Below are positions 42,630 through 50,110 of a stretch of DNA of 50,110 nucleotides, piece after piece. The position numbers and the translations under genes are program-made. Source of the DNA: Sulfuricella sp. (lineage in GTDB: Bacteria; Pseudomonadota; Gammaproteobacteria; Burkholderiales; Sulfuricellaceae); assembly GCA_018336195.1 (NCBI GenBank), contig JAGXQV010000182.1, positions 1 through 50,110 on the forward strand, given 5' to 3'. Position 1 is the stretch's first letter. Each line of letters opens with the position of its first letter. A model generated the notes under the pieces. The model made no database searches. It was not told where the DNA came from and worked only from the letters and a program-made list of their open reading frames with translations.

Positions 42630-45227
42630 ATGGATCAATTCGCAAAAGAAACCCTTCCCGTTAGCTTGGAAGAAGAGATGCGCCGTTCTTACCTCGATTA
42701 TGCGATGAGCGTGATCGTCGGGCGGGCGCTCCCGGATGTCCGCGACGGACTGAAGCCCGTGCATCGGCGTGTTCTGTTCGCCATGCACGAACTTTCCAAC
42801 GATTGGAACAAGGCTTATAAGAAGTCGGCGCGTATCGTCGGCGACGTAATCGGTAAATATCACCCTCACGGCGATACCGCTGTTTACGACACCATCGTGC
42901 GCATGGCGCAGGATTTCAGTCTGCGCTATCCGCTGGTGGACGGGCAGGGCAACTTCGGTTCGGTGGACGGCGACAACGCGGCGGCGATGCGTTATACCGA
43001 AATCCGCATGGCGCGGATCGCCCATGAATTGCTGGCGGACCTCGACAAGGAAACCGTCGATTTTGGTCCGAACTACGACGGCTCCGAGCACGAGCCGTTA
43101 ATCATGCCGTCCAAGCTGCCCAATCTGCTGATCAATGGCAGTTCCGGCATCGCCGTCGGCATGGCGACCAACATTCCCCCGCACAACCTCAACGAAGTGG
43201 TTGATGCCTGCCTGAAGTTGCTGGCCGAACCCGAAACCACTGTTGACGAATTGATAGAGATCGTCCCCGCGCCGGACTTCCCTACCGCCGGGATCATTTA
43301 CGGCACGGTCGGCGTCAAGGAAGGCTACCGCACCGGGCGTGGCCGGGTAGTCATGCGTGCCCGTGCGCACTTCGAGGACATCGACAAGGTTGGTGGGCGC
43401 CAAGCGGTCATCATTGACGAACTGCCTTACCAGGTCAACAAGAAGAACCTCCTGGAAAAGATCGCCGAATTGGTGCGCGAGAAGCGCCTCGAAGGCATCT
43501 CCGAGTTGCGCGACGAATCGGACAAGTCCGGCATGCGCATGGTGATCGAACTGAAGCGCGGTGAGAACCCCGAGGTTATTCTCAACAACCTCTATAAGCT
43601 TACCCAGTTGCAGGACACCTTCGGCATGAACATGGTGGCGCTGGTCGATGGCCAGCCGCGCCTGCTCAACTTGAAACAGATGCTCGATGCTTTCCTGCGC
43701 CACCGCCGCGAGGTGGTGACCCGGCGCACCGTCTTCGAGTTGAAGAAAGCCCGCGACCGCGGCCACATCCTGGAAGGCCTGGCGGTGGCGCTGTCCAACG
43801 TCGACGAGGTGATTGCGCTCATCAAGGCGGCGCCGACTCCCGCCGTTGCCAAGGAAGGACTGATGGCGCGCGCCTGGCACTCGCCGCTGGTCGAGGACAT
43901 GCTGAAGCGCACCGCCGCCGATGCCTCGCGCCCGGAATGGCTGGCTGCCGAATTCGGCTTGAAGGAACAGGGGTATCACCTTTCCGAAAATCAGGCCCAG
44001 GCGATTCTGGAACTGCGCCTGCAACGCCTGACCGGCTTGGAACAGGACAAGATCGTCAGTGAATACAAGGAGGTGATGGATAAGATCGCCGACTTGCTGG
44101 ATATCCTGGCGAAGCCTGCCCGCGTCACCGAAATCATCGTCCAGGAACTCGCGGCGATCCGCCTGCAGTTTGGCGACAAGCGCCGCAGCGAGATCGTTGA
44201 GAACGCCCAGGATTTGAGCATGGAAGACCTGATCGCCCCGCAGGACGTGGTGGTCACGCTGTCGCACACCGGCTACATCAAATCCCAGCCGCTCGAAGAT
44301 TACCGCGCCCAGCGGCGCGGCGGACGCGGCAAGCAGGCCACAGCGACCAAGGAAGACGATTTCATCGAAAAACTCTTCGTCGCCAATACCCACGACTACA
44401 TCCTGTGCTTCTCCAACCGGGGTCAGGTGTACTGGATCAAGGTCTACGAAGTGCCGCAAGGCAGCCGCATCGCCCGCGGCAAACCGATCGTCAACCTGCT
44501 CCAGCTTGAGGAAGGCGAAAAAATCAACGCCGTTCTGCCGGTCAGGGAGTTCGACGACAACCACTTCATTTTCATGGCGACCTCCAACGGCATCGTCAAG
44601 AAGACCCCGCTTTCCGATTTCTCCCGTCCCAACCGGCGCGGCATCATCGCGGTCAACCTCGACGAAGGCGATTTCCTCATCGGCGTGGCGCTGACCGACG
44701 GCCAGCACGACGTGATGCTGTTCTCCGACGGCGGCAAGGCGGTGCGCTTCGACGAAAACGACGTGCGCCCGATGGGCCGCGTATCGCGCGGCGTGATCGG
44801 GATGCGTTTGGCCAACGAACAGCACGTGATTGCCCTGCTGGTCGCGGAAAACGAGGAACAGACGGTCTTGACCGCCACCGAAAACGGTTACGGAAAACGT
44901 ACTCCGATCGGTGAGTACACCCGTCACGGCCGTGGCACGCAAGGCATGATCGCGATCCAGACCAGCGAGCGCAACGGCAAGGTGGTTGCCGCCACGCTGG
45001 TCAACGAGGACGACGAGATCATGCTGATTACCAACGACGGGGTGCTGATCCGTACCCGTGTCAGGGAAATTCGTGTGATGGGACGCGCGACCCAGGGCGT
45101 GACCTTGATCAACGTCGATGAAGGCGGCAAACTGGTCGGTTTGGAACGTATCGTGGAGCCCGACGAGGACGAAAATGAGGTTGGGGGCGAAGACGCTTCC
45201 GACGATTCAGCCTCGACGACACTTTAA
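42630..45227 (+). CDS. gyrA: DNA gyrase subunit A
   Basis: A protein of 865 residues. The catalytic tyrosine is Tyr122 ([10 protein letters not shown]), with the same numbering as E. coli. The quinolone-resistance region reads [13 protein letters not shown], with threonine at 83 and aspartate at 87; threonine at 83 is natural in many proteobacteria. The C-terminal domain has six beta-pinwheel blades with the GyrA box QRRGGRGK at about residue 560. The tail is acidic. No strong binding site precedes the ATG at 42630. The 295 bases upstream hold no gene. It begins a block typical of Betaproteobacteria. Confidence 0.98.
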   Translation: MDQFAKETLPVSLEEEMRRSYLDYAMSVIVGRALPDVRDGLKPVHRRVLFAMHELSNDWNKAYKKSARIVGDVIGKYHPHGDTAVYDTIVRMAQDFSLRYPLVDGQGNFGSVDGDNAAAMRYTEIRMARIAHELLADLDKETVDFGPNYDGSEHEPLIMPSKLPNLLINGSSGIAVGMATNIPPHNLNEVVDACLKLLAEPETTVDELIEIVPAPDFPTAGIIYGTVGVKEGYRTGRGRVVMRARAHFEDIDKVGGRQAVIIDELPYQVNKKNLLEKIAELVREKRLEGISELRDESDKSGMRMVIELKRGENPEVILNNLYKLTQLQDTFGMNMVALVDGQPRLLNLKQMLDAFLRHRREVVTRRTVFELKKARDRGHILEGLAVALSNVDEVIALIKAAPTPAVAKEGLMARAWHSPLVEDMLKRTAADASRPEWLAAEFGLKEQGYHLSENQAQAILELRLQRLTGLEQDKIVSEYKEVMDKIADLLDILAKPARVTEIIVQELAAIRLQFGDKRRSEIVENAQDLSMEDLIAPQDVVVTLSHTGYIKSQPLEDYRAQRRGGRGKQATATKEDDFIEKLFVANTHDYILCFSNRGQVYWIKVYEVPQGSRIARGKPIVNLLQLEEGEKINAVLPVREFDDNHFIFMATSNGIVKKTPLSDFSRPNRRGIIAVNLDEGDFLIGVALTDGQHDVMLFSDGGKAVRFDENDVRPMGRVSRGVIGMRLANEQHVIALLVAENEEQTVLTATENGYGKRTPIGEYTRHGRGTQGMIAIQTSERNGKVVAATLVNEDDEIMLITNDGVLIRTRVREIRVMGRATQGVTLINVDEGGKLVGLERIVEPDEDENEVGGEDASDDSASTTL

Positions 45228-45288
45228 AAATCCGACGGCGGCGCGGTATATCCGCTCCGCCGTTCTAAATTCAACATCGCACTCGGAT

Positions 45289-46371
45289 ATGGAACGCATC
45301 CACAATTTCAGCGCCGGCCCCGCCATCCTGCCCCAGGAGGTGCTGGAACAGGCGCGCGACGAACTGCTCAACTGGCAAGGCTGCGGCATGTCGGTGATGG
45401 AAATGAGTCATCGCGGCAAGGAGTTCTCCGGCATCCTCAACCAGGCCGAAGCCGACCTGCGCGAACTGATGGGCATCCCGGCCAATTACAAGGTGCTGTT
45501 CCTGCAAGGCGGCGCGACCCTGCAGTTTGCCCAAATCCCCCTGAACCTGCTGGGCGGCGGTAGCGCGGACTACGTCGTTACCGGCTCCTGGTCGAAAAAG
45601 GCGTACAAGGAAGCACAGAAAATCGGCACGGTGCGTCTCGCGGGGAGTACCGAAAAGTCCGGGTTCACCCGCTTCCCCGCCAACGCGGAACTGGATCTCG
45701 ACCCGAACGCGGCTTATCTGCACGTCTGCACCAACGAAACCATCCATGGCGTCGAGGTGTTCGACTATGCCGCCCTGCCGGACAGCGTGCCGCTGGTGGC
45801 GGATATGTCCTCGCACATCCTGTCGTGTCCCGTCGACGTATCGCGCTTTGCCCTGATCTATGCCGGCGCGCAGAAAAATGTCGGCCCGGCGGGCCTGACC
45901 ATCGTCATCGTGCGCGACGACTTGCTCGGGCGTTGCGCGGTTTCCGCCCCGACCCTGCTCGACTATGCGGTGCAGGCCGAACATGGCTCGATGCTCAACA
46001 CCCCGCCGACCTACGCCATCTACATGGCCGGGCTGGTGTTCAAGTGGCTGAAACGCCAGGGCGGGCTTGTTGCCGTCGAACAGCATAATCAGGCCAAGGC
46101 CGATCTGCTGTACCGCGCCATCGCTGCCAGCACCTTGTACCGCAATCCCGTCGAACTCGCCAACCGTTCGCGGATGAACGTTCCCTTCACCCTTACCCAA
46201 GCGGGGCTGGACGAAACCTTCATCGGCGAAGCCAAAAAACGTGGCATCGTCCAGATCAAGGGCCATAGCTCGGTAGGCGGGATGCGTGCTTCCATTTACA
46301 ACGCCATGCCGCTGGAAGGTGTGCAAGCCCTTACCGCATTCATGCAGGATTTCGAGAAAGCGCATGTCTGA
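45289..46371 (+). CDS. serC: Phosphoserine aminotransferase
   Basis: A protein of 360 residues, a PLP enzyme of serine and pyridoxine synthesis. It starts MERIHNFSAGPAILPQEVL, the SerC opening, and the PLP lysine lies in IYAGAQKNVGPAGLTIVI. VLFLQGGATLQFAQIPLNLL is also typical. The frame extends upstream to 45118 within gyrA, but homologues start at 45289. It ends eight bases inside pheA, so translation is coupled. Confidence 0.97.
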   Translation: MERIHNFSAGPAILPQEVLEQARDELLNWQGCGMSVMEMSHRGKEFSGILNQAEADLRELMGIPANYKVLFLQGGATLQFAQIPLNLLGGGSADYVVTGSWSKKAYKEAQKIGTVRLAGSTEKSGFTRFPANAELDLDPNAAYLHVCTNETIHGVEVFDYAALPDSVPLVADMSSHILSCPVDVSRFALIYAGAQKNVGPAGLTIVIVRDDLLGRCAVSAPTLLDYAVQAEHGSMLNTPPTYAIYMAGLVFKWLKRQGGLVAVEQHNQAKADLLYRAIAASTLYRNPVELANRSRMNVPFTLTQAGLDETFIGEAKKRGIVQIKGHSSVGGMRASIYNAMPLEGVQALTAFMQDFEKAHV

Positions 46372-47434
46372 CGACCAACTCAAGCAACATCGCAACGCCA
46401 TCGACGCCATTGACGACCAGATACTCAAGCTCGTCAATGCTCGTGCTGAACATGCGCACGCCATCGGTGCCGTCAAGGGCGGTGCCGTGGTCTACCGCCC
46501 GGAACGCGAAGCGCAGGTACTGCGTCGCGTCAAGGACAACAATCCCGGCCCGCTGGCGGGCGAAACCGTGGCGCGCCTGTTCCGCGAAATCATGTCGGCT
46601 TGCCTGGCGCTGGAAAAGCCGCTCTCGGTGGCTTTCCTCGGCCCCCAAGGCTCATTTACCCAGGCAGCGGCACTCAAGCATTTTGGCCATGCCGCGCTGA
46701 CCCAACCGTGCGCTTCCATTGACGAAGCATTCCGTCAGGTCGAAGCGGGCAGCATGGATTACGGCGTGGTACCGGTGGAAAATTCCACCGGCGGCGCGGT
46801 CGGTACCACCCTCGATTTGCTCCTGGCGTCGCCGCTCAAGGTTTGCGGCGAAGTCGACCTGCGCGTGCACCAATTTCTGTTGCGTAAGCCCGGCGCGGCG
46901 GATAAGCCCGCCAAGGTTTACTCCCATGCCCAGTCCTTCGCTCAATGCCACGAATGGCTCAACCAGAATCTGCCCGGCGTCGAGCGCCTGGTGGCGGCCA
47001 GTAACAGCGAAGCGGCGCGTCTCGCGGCTCTGGACGGCAGCGCCGCCGCCATCGCCGGGGAAATCGCGGCAGAATATTACGGTCTGGACAAGGTAGCCGA
47101 AAACATCGAAGACCAACCCAACAACACCACCCGTTTCCTGGTAATCGGCAGCCACGACGCCACGCCTTCCGGCAAGGACAAGACCTCACTGGTGGTATCC
47201 GCCAAGAACCGCCCCGGCGCCATGTTCGACCTGCTTGCGCCGTTGGCCGACAACCAAGTCAGCATGACCAAGCTGGAGTCGCGCCCGTCGCGCACCGGCT
47301 TGTGGGAATACCTGTTTTTCGTGGATATCGAAGGTCACCGCGAGGATGCAAAGGTCGCCCAGGCGCTCGCAGCCTTGTCCGAACGCGCGGCATTTCTCAA
47401 GGTGCTGGGATCCTATCCCGTCGCAGTGCTCTAA
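46364..47434 (+). CDS. pheA: Chorismate mutase/prephenate dehydratase
   Basis: A protein of 356 residues, the bifunctional P-protein of phenylalanine synthesis. The N-terminal chorismate mutase helix bundle (residues 1-90: LKQHRNAIDAIDDQILKLVNARAEHA) is followed by prephenate dehydratase (LGPQGSFTQAAALKHFG to NNTTRFLVIG, where TRF is the catalytic motif) and a C-terminal ACT domain (GAMFDLLAPLADNQVSMTKLESRPSRTGLWEYLFFVD). ESRP in the ACT domain is the phenylalanine feedback site. The ATG at 46364 overlaps serC. Confidence 0.97.
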   Translation: MSDDQLKQHRNAIDAIDDQILKLVNARAEHAHAIGAVKGGAVVYRPEREAQVLRRVKDNNPGPLAGETVARLFREIMSACLALEKPLSVAFLGPQGSFTQAAALKHFGHAALTQPCASIDEAFRQVEAGSMDYGVVPVENSTGGAVGTTLDLLLASPLKVCGEVDLRVHQFLLRKPGAADKPAKVYSHAQSFAQCHEWLNQNLPGVERLVAASNSEAARLAALDGSAAAIAGEIAAEYYGLDKVAENIEDQPNNTTRFLVIGSHDATPSGKDKTSLVVSAKNRPGAMFDLLAPLADNQVSMTKLESRPSRTGLWEYLFFVDIEGHREDAKVAQALAALSERAAFLKVLGSYPVAVL

Positions 47435-47449
47435 ATTCAGGGGAACATC

Positions 47450-48022
47450 ATGGACAAGGACTTGAAAATCAAATCGAGCGCGGCGTCGCCCGACCTCGAC
47501 TGGAGCCAGGTGCGCGAAACCATTCTGATGCTCGGCCTGGCGATCGGCCAGATCGAAGTGGCGATGAGCGACAGCAACGAGTCGGTATCGGTACTGACCG
47601 ATTCTTTCACGTCGATGTCCGACTCCCTGCAGTCGATTGCCGAAGCCGCCGACAACCTGCCGGATGACCCCGCCAGTCAGGCCATCCGTTCCACCATCGA
47701 GAGCAACAGCGCCTTCGTTACCAACCATGTCCAGCAAGCCATCGTCGCCTTCCAGTTCTACGACCGCCTGGTGCAACGCATGGATCACGTGTGTCGCAGC
47801 ATCGACAGCCTTGCCGAACTGATTTCCGATACCGGCCGTCTCTACAATCCCAGCGAATGGGTGGCCATCCAGCAGTACATCCGCTCCAAGTACACCATGG
47901 AATCGGAGCGCATCATGTTCGACGCCATGTTGAATGGCGCGGGCATCGCCGAAGCCTTGGCGCTGTGCAAGGAAAACGCGCCGCAGGACAAACCGGCGGG
48001 CGACGACATCGAATTGTTTTAA
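47450..48022 (+). CDS. Unrecognised helical protein between pheA and hisC
   Basis: A protein of 190 residues, predicted almost entirely helical and cytoplasmic, with no signal peptide or membrane segment. GGGGAA precedes the ATG. Features include a long amphipathic stretch (VRETILMLGLAIGQIEVAMSDSNESVSVLTDSFTSMSDSLQSI), a second helix AIVAFQFYDRLVQRMDHVCRSIDSLAELI and an acidic end, DDIELF. The FQFYDRLVQRMDHV segment recalls, loosely, CheZ and other chemotaxis-associated four-helix proteins, but I cannot assign a family. It sits 15 bases after pheA and 13 before hisC in an amino-acid operon that normally has no such gene, so it may be an insertion. Confidence 0.75.
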   Translation: MDKDLKIKSSAASPDLDWSQVRETILMLGLAIGQIEVAMSDSNESVSVLTDSFTSMSDSLQSIAEAADNLPDDPASQAIRSTIESNSAFVTNHVQQAIVAFQFYDRLVQRMDHVCRSIDSLAELISDTGRLYNPSEWVAIQQYIRSKYTMESERIMFDAMLNGAGIAEALALCKENAPQDKPAGDDIELF

Positions 48023-48035
48023 GCCGATACTCAGC

Positions 48036-49130
48036 ATGGATCTTTGCGAACTCTCCCCCTCCTACGTCCGCGCCATCGCGCCGTACCCACCGGGCAAGCC
48101 GATTTCCGAACTGGCCCGTGAAATGGGCCTGGACGAGGCCGATATCGTCAAACTGGCCTCCAACGAAAACCCTCTGGGCGCTAGCCCGCGCGCGCTGGCC
48201 GCCATCGAAAACGTGTTTCTCGAAATCGCCCGCTACCCGGACGGCAACGGTTATGCGCTCAAGTCCGCGCTGGCTTCCCGCTATGGGCTGGAGTTCAACC
48301 AGATCGTGCTGGGCAACGGCTCCAACGACGTGCTGGAACTGGTGGCGCGCGCCTTTCTCGACGCCTCGTCCTCGGCGGTTTTCGCGCAGCACGCTTTCGC
48401 CGTGTACCCGCTGGTCACCCAGGCCACCGGGGCGCGCGGCATCGAAGCGCCGGCCAAGGATTTCGGCCACGATCCCAAGGCGCTTTTGGAAGCCATCGAC
48501 GACGACACCAAGCTGCTGTTCGTCGCCAACCCCAACAACCCCACCGGCACCCTGCTCAAGCCCGACGAATTGCTCGCTCTGATCGAGCGCGTCCCGGAAA
48601 ACGTGGTGATGGTGCTCGACGAAGCCTATACCGAATTCCTGCCCGAAGAACTGCGTTGCGACAGCTTCGCCTGGGTCAAGCGCTTCCCCAACCTGATCGT
48701 CACCCGTACCTTTTCCAAGGCCTATGGCCTCGCCGGCCTGCGCCTGGGGTTTGCCGCCGCCAGTCCGCAGGTCGCCGACATGCTGAATCGCGTGCGCCAG
48801 CCATTCAACGTCAATAGCCTGGCGCAGGCCGCCGCCATTGCCGCGCTGGAAGACGAAGCGTTCCTCGCCGAGTGCCTGGAAATCAATCGCAAGGGCATGG
48901 AGCAGCTTACCGCCGGCTTTACCCGTCTGGGCCTCAAGTACATTCCTTCCTATGGCAATTTCGTCGCTGTCCATATCGGCAACGCCACCGCTATGTATCA
49001 CAGCCTGCTTAAGAAAGGCGTGATCGTGCGCCCGGTCGGCAACTACGGAATGCCCGAATACCTGCGTGTTTCCATCGGAATGGAAGAGGAAAACCGGATT
49101 TTCCTGAAAGCGCTGGAAGAATCCCTGTAG
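48036..49130 (+). CDS. hisC: Histidinol-phosphate aminotransferase
   Basis: A protein of 364 residues, a class I/II PLP aminotransferase. The PLP lysine lies in TFSKAYGLAGLRLGFA, and KLASNENPLGASPRAL, VLGNGSNDVLELVARAF and NPNNPTGTLL are typical of HisC. In this chromosomal context (after pheA) the enzyme often also transaminates aromatic precursors, which would close the phenylalanine and tyrosine routes; that is inference. The upstream frame extends into the previous gene, but homologues start at the ATG at 48036 (MDLCELSPSYVRAIAPYPPG). Confidence 0.95.
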   Translation: MDLCELSPSYVRAIAPYPPGKPISELAREMGLDEADIVKLASNENPLGASPRALAAIENVFLEIARYPDGNGYALKSALASRYGLEFNQIVLGNGSNDVLELVARAFLDASSSAVFAQHAFAVYPLVTQATGARGIEAPAKDFGHDPKALLEAIDDDTKLLFVANPNNPTGTLLKPDELLALIERVPENVVMVLDEAYTEFLPEELRCDSFAWVKRFPNLIVTRTFSKAYGLAGLRLGFAAASPQVADMLNRVRQPFNVNSLAQAAAIAALEDEAFLAECLEINRKGMEQLTAGFTRLGLKYIPSYGNFVAVHIGNATAMYHSLLKKGVIVRPVGNYGMPEYLRVSIGMEEENRIFLKALEESL

Positions 49131-49137
49131 GAGCGCT

Positions 49138-49155
49138 TGGCGCGTTACCGCGCCA
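49138..49155. other. GC-rich hairpin between hisC and aroF
   Basis: TGGCGCG (49138-49144) and CGCGCCA (49149-49155) form a 7-bp stem with a TTAC loop, beginning eight bases past the hisC stop. A TTTTTTT run follows about 20 bases later, too far for a standard terminator. It may stabilise the transcript end, weakly terminate, or be part of leader control of aroF. Confidence 0.45.
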
Positions 49156-49200
49156 CGCCCAATGAATCGAATCTATTTTTTTAAAATCCTGGAGTTAGCA

Positions 49201-50110
49201 TGATTATCGTAATGAGTCCCGAAGCCACCGATCAAATGATCGAAGGCGTAGTCAAGAAAATCAAGGAATTCGGGCTGGACGTGAATATTTCCCGCGGCAC
49301 CGAGCGTACTGTGATCGGCGCCATCGGCGACGAGCGCAAGCTCGACATCGAACTGATGGATGCCCTGCCCGGCGTCGAGCAGGCCATGCACATCGTCAAG
49401 CCATACAAGATCGTGGGCCGCGAGTGGCACAAGGCCGACAGCATTGTCGACATCAAGGGCATTCCGCTGGGCGGCAACCAGATCCAGATCATCGGCGGCC
49501 CCTGCTCGGTGGAAACCGACGACCAGATGGCCAAGGCCGCCCAAGGCGTGGCGGACGCCGGCTGTCGCATGATGCGCGGCGGCGCCTACAAACCCCGTAC
49601 CAGTCCCTACGCTTTCCAGGGCCACGGAGCGGAAGGTCTGGCGATGTTCCGCAAGGCCGCCGACAAGCACAATCTGCCCATCGTCACCGAACTGATGGAC
49701 GTGCGCACCATTGATTCCTTCCTCGAATACGGCGTCGACGTGATCCAGATCGGCACCCGCAACATGCAGAACTTCGACCTCCTCAAGGAAGTCGGCAAGC
49801 TCAGCGTGCCGGTGATCCTCAAGCGCGGCATGTCGGCCACCATCAGCGAATGGCTGATGGCCGCGGAATACATCGCCGCCGGCGGCAACCACAACATCAT
49901 TTTCTGCGAGCGCGGCATTCGCTCCTATGAAACCTACTACCGCAACGTGCTGGACGTGACCGCGATTCCCGTGCTGAAAAAGGAAACCCATTTGCCGGTG
50001 ATCGTCGACCCGTCCCACGCCGGCGGCAAGGCCTGGATGGTGCCGGCCCTGTCGCGCGCCGCCATCGCGGCGGGTGCCGACGGCCTGCTGGTGGAAATGC
50101 ACCCCAGCCC
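49201..50110 (+). CDS. aroF: 3-deoxy-7-phosphoheptulonate (DAHP) synthase, type I-beta, 3' end cut by window
   Basis: The first 303 residues are visible; the frame is still open at the window end. Residues 1-90 form an N-terminal ferredoxin-like regulatory domain (MIIVMSPEATDQMIEGVVKKI, VIGAIGDERKLDIELM) found in the I-beta class. The catalytic barrel follows with IIGGPCSVETDDQM, GCRMMRGGAYKPRTSPYAFQGHG, IQIGTRNMQNFDLLKE, VILKRGMSATISEWL, IFCERGIRSYE and IVDPSHAGGK. It makes DAHP, the first step of the shikimate pathway, and so feeds pheA. CTGGAG precedes the ATG. Confidence 0.95.

Noticed and set aside
42858..42890. Threonine at GyrA position 83 as a quinolone-resistance change
   Set aside because: Threonine at this site is the natural residue in many proteobacteria, and aspartate 87 is unchanged, so no acquired resistance can be claimed.

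Overview
The window looks like chromosome of a flagellated, G+C-rich betaproteobacterium (Nitrosomonadales or Rhodocyclales type). The gene order gyrA-serC-pheA-hisC, the ubiG-gph pair, the paired cyanophycin synthetases and the flhB-flhA-flhF-flhG-fliA block followed by motC-motD all point that way. Naming a genus would be a guess. No rRNA or tRNA gene is visible; the one RNA gene is tmRNA.

Layout. 1-3086: the tail of a possible universal stress protein, then a large PAS-PAS-PAS-GGDEF-EAL protein whose EAL domain has lost key residues. 3295-13181: a complete type I-E CRISPR-Cas locus (cas3, cas8e, cas11, cas7e, cas5e, cas6e, cas1, cas2), a small inserted palindromic element, a leader and an 18-repeat array with a decaying far end. 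13516-21292: a cyanophycin (multi-L-arginyl-poly-L-aspartate) module, with two synthetases on the minus strand and, divergently, an ABC exporter-like protein and a DUF1854 protein. 21302-31763: flagellin, a small lipoprotein, a HugZ-like protein and a DUF2799 lipoprotein, then flagellar export (flhB, flhA), placement and number control (flhF, flhG), the flagellar sigma factor (fliA) and a stator pair (motC, motD). 31756-38291: two methyltransferase-like genes, the amrB-amrA-amrS (AmmeMemoRadiSam) operon, ispD-ispF and three small genes. 38411-42334: tmRNA with its terminator, then mtaD-ubiG-gph and an OmpA-family gene. 42630-50110: gyrA, serC, pheA, an unrecognised 190-residue gene, hisC and a DAHP synthase cut by the window edge.

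How it works together. The cas genes overlap or nearly touch and read as one transcript into the leader side of the array, so adaptation, processing and interference are all encoded here. The cyanophycin genes would make a nitrogen store and carry two poorly understood associated proteins. The last block supplies chorismate-derived aromatic amino acids, serine and histidine.

The most interesting signals are: an 83-bp MITE-like element with a perfect 8-bp target duplication between cas2 and the leader; a low-G+C mosaic segment inside cas8e, starting just after the predicted PAM-sensing glycine loop; an A-B-A spacer duplication; the degenerate EAL domain; and the cyanophycin-linked exporter with an N-terminal zinc ribbon. 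All calls rest on reading the sequence and recognising motifs. No database search was run.
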